Of a DNA stretch of 64,000 nucleotides, positions 16,917-24,395 are shown piece by piece. How positions within the stretch are numbered: position 1 is the first letter of the stretch; each line of letters begins with the position of its first letter. The stretch lies in the NCBI GenBank assembly GCA_050330635.1, contig JBHJNQ010000017.1, positions 124,001-188,000 on the forward strand, given 5' to 3'. The translations under genes and the position numbers were made by a program. The notes below the pieces were generated by a model that saw only the letters and a list, made by a program, of their open reading frames with translations, was not told the DNA's origin and did no database searches. This DNA comes from CADEDH01 sp050330635. GTDB lineage: Bacteria; Actinomycetota; Acidimicrobiia; Acidimicrobiales; SZUA-35.

Positions 16917-18650
16917 TCAGGCCACAGAAGCCGAGACGTCGCCGTCCGCCACCAGCGCCGCGGCCTCGGGCCCCGGGCACGGTCGGTGCAGCAGGTAACC
17001 CTGCACCCGGTGGCAGCCCATCGCCACCAGGCGGGCGAGCTGCTCTTCGGTCTCGACGCACTCGGCCACCGCCACCAGGCCCAGCCGGCTGGCCAGGTCG
17101 ATGACCGATCCGGTGATGGTGGCGGCGAAGTGCTCCGCGGAGAGCCGGTGCACGAAGCCCCCGTCGATCTTGACCACGCTGAGCGGCACAGAGCGGAGGT
17201 AGCCGAGCGACGAGGCACCCTTACCAAAATCGTCGATGGCGAGGTGGAAGCCGGCCTGCCGCAGTCGTTGGAGATTGGGCAGCGCCTCGTCGAGCGCCCC
17301 CGTGAGCCCGACCTCGGTGATCTCGACCACGATGCTCTCCGGGGCGACGGCGAACACCTCGAGGACAGCCAGGAGCCGGTCCGGCATGCCGGCCGCCCGG
17401 AGCTGGGAGGGGGCGAAGTTGATCGACAGGGTGGTGTCGGCGGTCCGGAGCCAGTCGGCGAGATGCTCCAGGCCCTTCGTCAGCACGACCACCGCGATGT
17501 CGTCCAGCACGCCGGTCTTCTCGGCCAGCTCGATGAACTGGTCGGGGGGCACCGATCCCCGGTCCGGATGGTGCCAGCGGGCCAGCGCCTCGAAGCCGAC
17601 GAGCCGGCGGTCGCGGGCGTCGAAGATGCCCTGGAGGGCGATGTCGATCTGGTCGTCGATCAATGCCCGGCGGAGGTCGCTCTCCAGGTCGAACCGGGCC
17701 TGGATCTCGTCCCGTAGCTGGCCGTCGAACAGGACGCAAACGCTGCGTCCCCGCTCCTTGGCCTTGTTGGTGGCGATGTCGACGTGGCGCAGGAGATCAC
17801 CGGCGGTGTCGTTGACGGCGTCGCCCAGCGCCACGCCGGCCGAGCACGACAGCTGGACCACCCGCTGGTCGACGACGTAGGGCTCGGCGATTCGATCGCG
17901 CAGCGACAGGGCCACTTCGATGGCATCGTCGCCGCGGTCCACGTTGCGGAGGAGGGCGAAGAACTCGTCGCTGCCGAAACGGGCGATCATGTCCGATGGA
18001 CGGGCCGCCCCGGCCAACCGGTCGGCGGCGAAGCGGAGGAGCTGATCGCCGTGGCCGTGACCCAGCGTGTCGTTGACGATCCGGAACTCGTCCATGTCGA
18101 ACATGGCGAGGGCCACCGCCTCACCGGTGCGGAGGCACCGGTCGAGCTCGATGAGCAGGGCCCGTCGGTTGGCCAGTCCGGTCAGCTCGTCGGTGAGGGC
18201 GGCATCGCGCAGTTCGGCGTTCAGTCGCTCCAGCTGCCGTTGCCGCCGGACGATCTCCGTCACGTTGCGCTGGACCGAGTACCAGTTGCCCGTTGCGGGG
18301 TCCCGGACCGTCGTCACGTCCATGTCGAGAACCGAGCCGTCGACGGCGATGGTCGGGACCCGCCCCGACGCCCACCCGTCACCGGCCAGGGCCTCGTCGA
18401 CGAGGCGGCGCTGGGCCTCCCGGCCCTCGCCCTCGGCCACGAAGTCGGTGATGCGGCGCCCCACGAGCTCGGTCATGGTGGTGGCGTAGGTCCGCACCCC
18501 GGCGTCGTTGCAGAAGCGCACCCGGCCCCGATCGTCGGTGACGATGAGGACGTCGGCGGTCAGGTCGGCCAGACGGCACAGGTCGTCCAATCCCGCCTCC
18601 CCGCCGGAGATGCGTCGTCGATCGCCGGCGGACGGCCCGATTTCGGTCAC
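16917..18650 (-). CDS. PAS-GGDEF-EAL protein, probable cyclic-di-GMP phosphodiesterase
   Basis: 577 residues, no membrane segment. A PAS sensor domain (about residues 25-145, ILIVTDDRGRVRFCNDAG-like start) precedes a GGDEF domain whose motif is GSDEF near residue 225, with an RxxD inhibitory site (RPSD) five residues earlier. The EAL domain is complete near residue 353: FEALARW, VVEITE, DDFGKG, VVKIDGGF, AECVETEE, VQGYL. The degenerate first Gly suggests reduced cyclase activity, so phosphodiesterase function with GTP or cyclic-di-GMP sensing by the GGDEF domain is the best guess. It lies 66 bases after the MaoC operon on the same strand and might be co-transcribed. Confidence 0.88.
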   Translation of the reverse strand: MTEIGPSAGDRRRISGGEAGLDDLCRLADLTADVLIVTDDRGRVRFCNDAGVRTYATTMTELVGRRITDFVAEGEGREAQRRLVDEALAGDGWASGRVPTIAVDGSVLDMDVTTVRDPATGNWYSVQRNVTEIVRRQRQLERLNAELRDAALTDELTGLANRRALLIELDRCLRTGEAVALAMFDMDEFRIVNDTLGHGHGDQLLRFAADRLAGAARPSDMIARFGSDEFFALLRNVDRGDDAIEVALSLRDRIAEPYVVDQRVVQLSCSAGVALGDAVNDTAGDLLRHVDIATNKAKERGRSVCVLFDGQLRDEIQARFDLESDLRRALIDDQIDIALQGIFDARDRRLVGFEALARWHHPDRGSVPPDQFIELAEKTGVLDDIAVVVLTKGLEHLADWLRTADTTLSINFAPSQLRAAGMPDRLLAVLEVFAVAPESIVVEITEVGLTGALDEALPNLQRLRQAGFHLAIDDFGKGASSLGYLRSVPLSVVKIDGGFVHRLSAEHFAATITGSVIDLASRLGLVAVAECVETEEQLARLVAMGCHRVQGYLLHRPCPGPEAAALVADGDVSASVA

Positions 18651-18716
18651 AGGTTCCGATCGGCACCCCCCGCCGGCAATTGAGTCGGTTGGCCCGCCGC
18701 CGAGGGCGGCCGGGTA

Positions 18717-19121
18717 TCAGTCGGCGAAGGACACCACGGCCGTTCCCAGGACGCTGGTCCGGCCGTCCTCGGTGATGACGGTGAGGTCGATCTCGGCCGT
18801 CCTGGCATCGTCGTCGGTGTCGGTCACAGCACCCGAAAGGGTGGGGGACGTGCCCACGATCAACGGGCCCCGGAACACCGTGTCGAGGCGATGGATCGTG
18901 CTGCCGGGCGCCCACCGGTGGATCATGGCCGCCAGCAGGCCCTGGCTCATGATCCCCGGCACCAACGCCCCCGGCAGGCCCTCGGCGCGGGCCGCCTCGT
19001 GGTCGGTGAATCGGGGGAACTGCTGATCGGCGGCGGCGGTGAACTTCACCACCCGCTCCATCGAGACGTCCGGGTGCTCGGTCGGGAGCTCGTCACCCAA
19101 CTCGACGTCCTCGTACTTCAT
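18717..19121 (-). CDS. MaoC-like hot-dog dehydratase subunit
   Basis: 134 residues, a single hot-dog domain with the MaoC pattern FTDHEAARAEGLPGALVPG followed by MSQGLL. Its partner lies upstream (19151-19588). In sterol side-chain degradation ChsH1-ChsH2 form a heteromeric enoyl-CoA hydratase built of two MaoC-like halves; the pair here has the same logic, adding water to an unsaturated acyl-CoA. It is the last gene of a six-gene minus-strand operon that also includes DUF35 and thiolase genes. ATG 19121 starts at the conserved MKYEDVELGDEL. Confidence 0.82.
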   Translation of the reverse strand: MKYEDVELGDELPTEHPDVSMERVVKFTAAADQQFPRFTDHEAARAEGLPGALVPGIMSQGLLAAMIHRWAPGSTIHRLDTVFRGPLIVGTSPTLSGAVTDTDDDARTAEIDLTVITEDGRTSVLGTAVVSFAD

Positions 19122-19150
19122 CTCGCGCTCACCTCTACTCGATCGGGCCG

Positions 19151-19588
19151 TCAGCCGTTGCGGATCATGCGCCAGTCGACGTTGGCGACCGGTTCGTCGT
19201 TCTGGTTGGTGAAGCTCATCCGCTGGACGATGAAGATCATCGTCCCCGAGCGGCCCGTCTTGGCGTACAGCTCGGCGATGGTGGCCGAACCCCGGAGGAC
19301 GTCGCCGGCCCTGACGGGGCGGAACACCTCGACCGCCTTCCCGCCGTCGATCCCACCGCTGCCGAGCTTGGGGAAGTCGTCGGGGAGGACCCGGTTGGAG
19401 ACGCAGTGGCTGGTGAAGGTGGGGTGGGCCTGGAAGTCGTCGTGTGCCGGATCGAGGAAGCGGGGATCGGTCTCCCCGCAGGCCTCGGCCCACGCCACCA
19501 TCCGATCGGCGTCGATCGTGAAGGTGGCCACGTCGAACTCCCAGCCGACCCATTCCTCACGGAGGCCGTCGACGTCCAGGTCGGTCAT
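19151..19588 (-). CDS. MaoC/FAS1-dehydratase N-terminal-domain protein, second hydratase subunit
   Basis: 145 residues with the start EEWVGWEFDVATFTIDADRM followed by WAEACGETDPRF, typical of the MaoC N-terminal (FAS1 dehydratase region) domain, and a hot-dog end with VFRPVRAGDVLRGSATI. This domain usually lacks the catalytic Asp/His and pairs with an active MaoC chain, here the downstream gene 29 bases away. Together they would hydrate enoyl-CoA intermediates made by an acyl-CoA dehydrogenase. Confidence 0.82.
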   Translation of the reverse strand: MTDLDVDGLREEWVGWEFDVATFTIDADRMVAWAEACGETDPRFLDPAHDDFQAHPTFTSHCVSNRVLPDDFPKLGSGGIDGGKAVEVFRPVRAGDVLRGSATIAELYAKTGRSGTMIFIVQRMSFTNQNDEPVANVDWRMIRNG

Positions 19589-19640
19589 GATGCGCTTCCT
19601 CCTGTCGCGGTGTGGTGGTCGGGATGCGGGCGCCGTCGGC

Positions 19641-20276
19641 TCATCGGTCGGCGTCCAGGTTGACGGCCTCGAACCGACCCCCATAGAGGGCCCCGACCAG
19701 AGTGTCGATGTCGGTGATGTCGTCGTCGAACCGGGTGGCGCAGCGTCCGATGCGGCTGACGATGTGGCTGTCGCTGCCACCGAAGCCCCGGTAGCCGTGC
19801 TCGGCGGCCCTGGCCACCGACAGCTCGTCCTCGCCGGGGATGCTGCCACCGTTCAGCACCTCGACCGTGTGGACACCGTCGACGGGCCCCTTCCGCTCGT
19901 AGTGGGCGAACAGGCCGACGTTGCGACGCCCCGGGTGGCAGGGGGCGGCGAACGCCCCGCACCGTCGGGCCGCCTCCAGCACCTCCGGGAGGGGATTGTC
20001 GATGCGGGCGAAGTCGAAGCTGTTGACCAGGTCGTCGTTGACCCCGAACACGAGGACATGGCCGTAGTCGGTCTCGACCTCGCTGGCCTTCAGGATCACG
20101 AGGCCGTAGGCGTCCTCGAGCTCCCGGTAGTCGGACTCGTCGTCGAACTGGCGATGCTCGGTGAGCACGAACCCGTCGAGCGGGAGTTCCTTCTTGCGGA
20201 TCCACTGGCAGTAGTTGTCGACCTTGGCCCGACCGTCGTCGGAGCGAACCGAGTGGGTGTGGAGATCGAGGATCAT
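19641..20276 (-). CDS. PHP domain metal-dependent phosphoesterase-like protein
   Basis: 211 residues. The trinuclear PHP site is visible: LDLHTHS at the N terminus, LTEHRQF, KASEVE, CHPGRRN and GSDSHI. Relatives include histidinol phosphatase, polymerase-associated PHP domains and RNase AM. It overlaps the DUF35 gene by ATGA and sits between the DUF35 and MaoC genes, an unusual place for a phosphoesterase. It could hydrolyse a phosphate ester or nucleotide by-product such as a 3'-phosphate of CoA; this is speculation. Confidence 0.8.
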   Translation of the reverse strand: MILDLHTHSVRSDDGRAKVDNYCQWIRKKELPLDGFVLTEHRQFDDESDYRELEDAYGLVILKASEVETDYGHVLVFGVNDDLVNSFDFARIDNPLPEVLEAARRCGAFAAPCHPGRRNVGLFAHYERKGPVDGVHTVEVLNGGSIPGEDELSVARAAEHGYRGFGGSDSHIVSRIGRCATRFDDDITDIDTLVGALYGGRFEAVNLDADR

Positions 20277-20692
20277 GCCGAGGTGAAGCGGAGCACGGCG
20301 AAGGCCTCGCCGTCCGACCCGTCGGTGGGGGCGAAGTCGGCCACCACCGGCATCCCGATCGTGACGGATTCGGGGTCACATCCGACGATGTTGGTCAACA
20401 CCCGCGGTCCCTCGTCGAGTTCGACGTAGGCCATCACGTAGGGGCAGGCCTCGGCGAAGCCGGGGGCCTGGTTCTGGTTGGTCACGGTGAAGGTGTACAC
20501 GGAGCCGCGGCCGCTGGCCACGAAATGCTCGATGTCGTCGCTGAGACAGGTGGCACACACGGCGCGGGGCTTGTGCTGGACGGCGCCGCAGTCGGCGCAG
20601 CGCTGCAGGACGACCTCGCCCCGGCCGGCTCCCTCCCACCAGCCCCTCGTCTCCCACGACGCCGTCGGCTTCGGATGCTGGATCTCTGCCAT
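20273..20692 (-). CDS. DUF35 OB-fold, zinc-ribbon acyl-CoA-associated protein
   Basis: 139 residues. A rubredoxin-like zinc ribbon (CADC...CATC) follows an N-terminal helix with TRGWWEGAGRGEVVLQRC and leads into an OB-fold (GSVYTFTVTNQN, YVELDEGPRVLTNIVG). In actinobacteria DUF35 proteins bind tightly to thiolase-like partners, as in the ChsH2-DUF35/Ltp2 aldolase complex. Here its start codon directly abuts the stop of the thiolase-like gene (0 bases apart), which supports the same kind of complex. Confidence 0.88.
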   Translation of the reverse strand: MAEIQHPKPTASWETRGWWEGAGRGEVVLQRCADCGAVQHKPRAVCATCLSDDIEHFVASGRGSVYTFTVTNQNQAPGFAEACPYVMAYVELDEGPRVLTNIVGCDPESVTIGMPVVADFAPTDGSDGEAFAVLRFTSA

Positions 20693-21850
20693 CTAGTCCA
20701 CCCCCAGGATGAGTGTCGCGCCCGAATGCTTGTCGCCGATCGTGCCCCCGGTGCCGTGGACGCAGGCCAGCGTGGCCCCTTCGACCTGGCGGGCGTCACC
20801 TTGGCCCCGGAGCTGTCTCACCGCCTCGATCACGAGGAAGATGCCGCGCATTCCCGGATGGTTGGACGACAGGCCGCCGCCGTCGAGGTTGAGCGGGAGC
20901 TCCCCCCCGAGCCGGATCCGGCCGCCGGTGACGAAGTCGCCCCCCTCCCCCGGCTTGCAGAAGCCGAGGTTCTCCAGGGTGGCGAGCACGGTGATGGTGA
21001 ACGAGTCGTAGATCATGGCCAGGTCGATGTCGGACCGCTCGACCCCGGCCATGGCGAACGCCCGCTCGCCCGACTGGCGGGCGGCGATCGTCAGGAGGTC
21101 GGGTTGGCCGATCTCCTGGTGCGTCACGGCCTCGCCCGCTCCCAGAACGAGCACGGGGCGGGTGGCCAGGTCGCGGGCCCGGGCCGTCGAGGTGACGACG
21201 ACGGCCCCGCCACCGTCGCTGATGATGCAGCAGTCGAGCAGGTGGAGGGGGCTCGAGATGACACGGCTGGAGAGGACGTCGTCGACCGTGATGGGCTGGC
21301 GCATCTTGGCGTCGGGGTTGAGGGATGCGTGGTGACGCATGGTCACCGCAATCTCGGCCAGCTGCTCCGAGGTGGTCCCGTAACGCTCCATGTGGAGTTG
21401 GGCGTAGAGGGCGTAGCTGCCGACGGTGGTCATCCCGTAGGGCGACACGAACGACTCGGCGGGACTGGAGCCGGCCCGGCCTCCGGTGCCGATGGCCATG
21501 GCGTTGGACGCCGCCGTGCTCCCGTAGAGGATGAGGGCGACATCGCAGAAGCCGGCGTTGATGGCGGCGGCGGCGTGACCGACGTGGGCCACGAACGACG
21601 AGCCCCCGATGTTGGTGCCGTCGAGGTAGGTGGGTTTGAGGTTCAGGTACTCGGCGAGATCGACGATGCCCATCATCCCCATCGTCATCGACGCGCCGAA
21701 CAGGCCGTCGACGTCGTCGATGGTGAGGCCGGCCTCGTCGAGCGCCCCCTTGGCGCACTCGGCCATGATCTGGAACTCGGTCTTGTCCGGCGAGAACCGT
21801 GACGGATGCTCGTAGACCCCGGCGATGGCGACGGACCCGCTGATCGTCAT
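20693..21850 (-). CDS. Thiolase-like protein of the Ltp2/SCP-x group without the nucleophilic Cys
   Basis: 385 residues with a thiolase fold pattern: early DVDGLFGASMTMG, mid DCCIISDGGGAVVV, and late HGTGGTIGDKHSGA. In the region where thiolases carry the acyl-accepting Cys the sequence is NIGGSSFVAHVGHAAAAI, with no Cys. Ltp2-type steroid aldolases similarly lack it and cleave by retro-aldol chemistry with a DUF35 partner. This gene has the DUF35 gene abutting it. It probably releases a short acyl-CoA from a beta-hydroxy acyl-CoA. It overlaps the upstream hydrolase-like gene by ATGA. Confidence 0.85.
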   Translation of the reverse strand: MTISGSVAIAGVYEHPSRFSPDKTEFQIMAECAKGALDEAGLTIDDVDGLFGASMTMGMMGIVDLAEYLNLKPTYLDGTNIGGSSFVAHVGHAAAAINAGFCDVALILYGSTAASNAMAIGTGGRAGSSPAESFVSPYGMTTVGSYALYAQLHMERYGTTSEQLAEIAVTMRHHASLNPDAKMRQPITVDDVLSSRVISSPLHLLDCCIISDGGGAVVVTSTARARDLATRPVLVLGAGEAVTHQEIGQPDLLTIAARQSGERAFAMAGVERSDIDLAMIYDSFTITVLATLENLGFCKPGEGGDFVTGGRIRLGGELPLNLDGGGLSSNHPGMRGIFLVIEAVRQLRGQGDARQVEGATLACVHGTGGTIGDKHSGATLILGVD

Positions 21851-22647
21851 GACACGATCCCGGCGGTGCTGAAGGCGGCGATGAGGGCGGCGAGGGCGGC
21901 CGGCTGCTCGATCACGCCGTGCCGGCCGGCTCCCGGCAGGATCTCGACCCGGCCTCCCAGGCGGTCGGCCAGGGCGCCGGCGCCGGCCCCTTCGTCGTGG
22001 TCGGCATGTTCGCCCACCACGACGAGGAGGGGGGTGGCGAGGCTCGTCGGGCAGCTCCACTCGGCCTGGGCCCGCCGGTCGCCAAGGGTGGCCCGGGGGT
22101 CGGTCATGACCCAGTCGCCGAACGCCCGTTGGTAGATCGCCCGGTCGGTGTCGGGGGCGTAGCCCGTCCCATCGAACTCCCGCCGGGCCTTGCCGGAGGT
22201 GATGGCCTCCAGCCGCCCGATCTCGTCGTCGAGCCCGGCCTCGACCCCGACGTCGCCGACGGCGACGACGCCGGCGGCCCAGCCGGGCCGGGAGGACGCA
22301 GCCTCGATCGCCACGGCCGCCCCCATGCCCTCGCCGACGAGGACCGGGTGATCGATGGCCCAGGCGTCGGCCAGGGCGAGCAGGTGGGCGGCCATGGCCG
22401 CGATCGAACCCAGGGAGTCGAGCCCGGCCGAACGTCCGTGGCCGGGGAGGTCGAACGAGAGTGGGCTGTCGCCGTCAGCCAGATGATCCATCAGCTCGGC
22501 GAACGTGTTGCCGTTGCCGCCGGCGTCGTGGACGCAGACGATCGTGGCGCCGCGTGCCCTGTCGGGCGGCGAGCCGGGCAACGTGGTCGGTCCGCGGTGG
22601 TGGACCAGGGTGGCGACATCCCCGATGGTCAGGTACTTCTGAGGCAC
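21847..22647 (-). CDS. Alpha/beta hydrolase-fold protein with a Gly in place of the catalytic Ser
   Basis: 266 residues. The fold is recognisable: IVCVHDAGGNGNTF, FDLPGHGRS, a nucleophile elbow, VVVGEHADH and GAGRHGVIEQP near the end. The elbow reads VGEGMGA, so the GxSxG Ser is replaced by Gly and the usual esterase reaction should not be possible. GTG 22647 is supported by TACGGT 7 bases upstream on the minus strand. It is the first gene of the thiolase-DUF35-PHP-MaoC operon. It might act as a lyase, a binding protein or a structural subunit. Confidence 0.75.
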   Translation of the reverse strand: MPQKYLTIGDVATLVHHRGPTTLPGSPPDRARGATIVCVHDAGGNGNTFAELMDHLADGDSPLSFDLPGHGRSAGLDSLGSIAAMAAHLLALADAWAIDHPVLVGEGMGAAVAIEAASSRPGWAAGVVAVGDVGVEAGLDDEIGRLEAITSGKARREFDGTGYAPDTDRAIYQRAFGDWVMTDPRATLGDRRAQAEWSCPTSLATPLLVVVGEHADHDEGAGAGALADRLGGRVEILPGAGRHGVIEQPAALAALIAAFSTAGIVS

Positions 22648-22654
22648 GCCGGGG

Positions 22655-22660
22655 ACCGTA
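22655..22660 (-). promoter_or_regulatory. Candidate leaderless -10 element (TACGGT, minus strand)
   Basis: TACGGT is followed by CCCCGGC and GTG 22647, and would drive the whole six-gene operon to 18717. Confidence 0.45.
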
Positions 22661-22723
22661 TCGCACTCGGGCCAGCAACCTGTAGCTCGCCCGGACCATC
22701 GGAGGCGTCACCGCCGGCGGGTG

Positions 22724-23512
22724 CTACCCGCCGTGTTCCGGGAGCCGGACGGCCTCGACGGACGAAGAGATCCGGGCCATCCCGCCGTCGACGGCGATGG
22801 TCTCGCCGGTCACGTAGCGGGCGGCATCGGAGGCGAGGAAGGCGACGACGTCGGCCACGTCGTCGCTGTCGCCCCAACGCTTGAGGGCCACCCCGCCGGC
22901 GAGCGTCTCGATCAGGCCGGGCACGGTGCGGCGGCTCTCCTCCCAGATGGCGGTGGCGATGATGCCGGGGGCGATCGAGTTGACCCTGATGTGGTCCGGA
23001 CCCCAGTCGGCGGCCAGGGCGCGGGTCATGGCGTCGACCGCCCCCTTGGTGCCAGCGTAGGCCACGCGACCGAGCGGCCCCCGGAGCCCGGCCACCGACG
23101 AGACGTTGACGATCGAACCCCCGCCCCGGGTCGCCATCGAGGGGGCGAGCCCGATGCTGAGCGTCAGCAGGGAACGGACGTTGATGGCGAACACGAGGTC
23201 GATCTCGTCCTCGGTCAACTGGTCGGGCGTGCGGCGCATCGGGATGCCGGCGTTGTTGACCAGCACATCCACCCCGCTGACCCGTTCGAGCACGGTGGCG
23301 GCCAAGGCCGTTCCGGCCCCGGGCGCCGCCAGGTCGGCGGGAATGACGACGGGGTCGTTGGACAACTCGGCCGCCACCCGCTCCAGGTCGGCCACGGTGC
23401 GGCCGCTCAGCACGACCCGGGCGCCGAGGCGGTCGAGGGTGCGGGCACAGGCCTCACCGATGCCACGGCTGGCACCGGTGACGACGGCCACCTTGTCGTC
23501 GAACTCGAACAT
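22724..23512 (-). CDS. SDR family oxidoreductase
   Basis: 262 residues with complete SDR motifs: TGASRGIG, NNAGIPMRR, the Ser of NVSSVAG, active-site YAGTK and the C-terminal YVTGETIAVDGGM. It is close in form to 3-oxoacyl reductases and probably uses NADP(H) on an acyl or alcohol substrate. TAGCGT 7 bases before ATG 23512 supports the start. It is transcribed divergently from the NUDIX gene 82 bases away and is separated from the following operon by 76 bases. Confidence 0.88.
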   Translation of the reverse strand: MFEFDDKVAVVTGASRGIGEACARTLDRLGARVVLSGRTVADLERVAAELSNDPVVIPADLAAPGAGTALAATVLERVSGVDVLVNNAGIPMRRTPDQLTEDEIDLVFAINVRSLLTLSIGLAPSMATRGGGSIVNVSSVAGLRGPLGRVAYAGTKGAVDAMTRALAADWGPDHIRVNSIAPGIIATAIWEESRRTVPGLIETLAGGVALKRWGDSDDVADVVAFLASDAARYVTGETIAVDGGMARISSSVEAVRLPEHGG

Positions 23513-23519
23513 GGCGCCG

Positions 23520-23525
23520 ACGCTA
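23520..23525 (-). promoter_or_regulatory. Candidate leaderless -10 element (TAGCGT, minus strand)
   Basis: TAGCGT is followed by CGGCGCC and ATG 23512. Confidence 0.5.
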
Positions 23526-23580
23526 CCGGCCGGCGGCCGGGGTCGGCACCGGGGTTTCGAGGAGCCGGGCGGGTCCGATC

Positions 23581-23586
23581 TAGGGT
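23581..23586 (+). promoter_or_regulatory. Candidate leaderless -10 element (TAGGGT)
   Basis: TAGGGT lies 8 bases before ATG 23595 of the NUDIX gene. Confidence 0.5.
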
Positions 23587-23594
23587 GGCGGGCG

Positions 23595-24305
23595 ATGAAC
23601 ACCGACGCGATCGATCCCGAGGCCGTTCCCGTGCGGCCGGCCGCCACCGTCATCCCCCTGCGGGACGGCCCCGGCGGCATGGAGGTGCTGGTGCTCCGCC
23701 GCGATGCCGGCCTCGCCTTCCACGGCGGCTCCTGGGTCTTCCCCGGCGGTCGGGTCGACGAGCACGAGCTGTCCGCCGCCGGGGGCGACGACCTGGCTGC
23801 GGCCCGCCTGGCCGCGTCCCGGGAGGCGGAGGAGGAGGCCGGGCTCCTCCTCGATCCGGCGGCGCTGGTCACCCTCTCGCACTGGACGACACCGCTGGGC
23901 CGGAACCGCCGGTTCGCCACCTGGTTCTTCGCCGCCGAGGCCCCCGGCACCGACGTGGTGATCGACGACGGCGAGATCCGCGAGTTCGGCTGGCACACGA
24001 TCGATGCCGCCATCGGGGGATGCGAGGACGGGGAGATCTCCCTGGCCGGCCCGACCTACGTGAGCCTCCTACGCCTGCGGACGCACCGGACGGTGGCCGA
24101 CGCTCTCGCCCACCTGGTCGCCCGGACCGACGAGCTGTTCCTCCCCCGGCTGCTGCGGGTGGGGTCGGACACCTTCTCGGTGTACCAGGACGACCCGGCC
24201 TACGAGAGCGGTGACCTCGACGCCCCCGGTCCGCACCACCGGATGCACATGCTGGAGCGGGGCTACCGGTACATCAACGACCTGGACCCGCCTCACCGGC
24301 CCTGA
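23595..24305 (+). CDS. NUDIX hydrolase, NUDT7/19-like, possible CoA pyrophosphatase
   Basis: 236 residues. The NUDIX box is present in an extended form: GGRVDEHE, an insertion of about 20 residues, then REAEEEAGLLL, which supplies the metal-binding Glu residues. The N terminus (RPAATVIPLRDGPGGMEVLVLRR) and the insertion before REAEEE are typical of the group containing NUDT19, which cleaves CoA and acyl-CoA diphosphates. A CoA-recycling or cleaning role would fit the neighbourhood but is inferred. Confidence 0.82.
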   Translation: MNTDAIDPEAVPVRPAATVIPLRDGPGGMEVLVLRRDAGLAFHGGSWVFPGGRVDEHELSAAGGDDLAAARLAASREAEEEAGLLLDPAALVTLSHWTTPLGRNRRFATWFFAAEAPGTDVVIDDGEIREFGWHTIDAAIGGCEDGEISLAGPTYVSLLRLRTHRTVADALAHLVARTDELFLPRLLRVGSDTFSVYQDDPAYESGDLDAPGPHHRMHMLERGYRYINDLDPPHRP

Positions 24306-24382
24306 CCCGGTTCGCCGGGCTCGGGGCCCGGCCGTGGCCGCCGGGCCGCCGCCGGTCGTGGCGATGTCCGGCGTCGGGGCCC

Positions 24383-24388
24383 TAAGGT
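24383..24388 (+). promoter_or_regulatory. Candidate leaderless -10 element (TAAGGT)
   Basis: TAAGGT lies 7 bases before ATG 24396 of the amidase gene. Confidence 0.45.
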
Positions 24389-24395
24389 CGCCGCC

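Noticed and set aside
20525..21802. A 425-codon plus-strand open frame opposite the thiolase and DUF35 genes
   Set aside because: Composition is Gly/Val/His/Arg-rich without hydrophobic core pattern, and the opposite strand encodes clear families.
23106..23594. A longer NUDIX protein starting upstream of 23595
   Set aside because: The extension is antisense to the SDR gene and the start at 23595 has both the conserved N terminus and a TAGGGT element before it.
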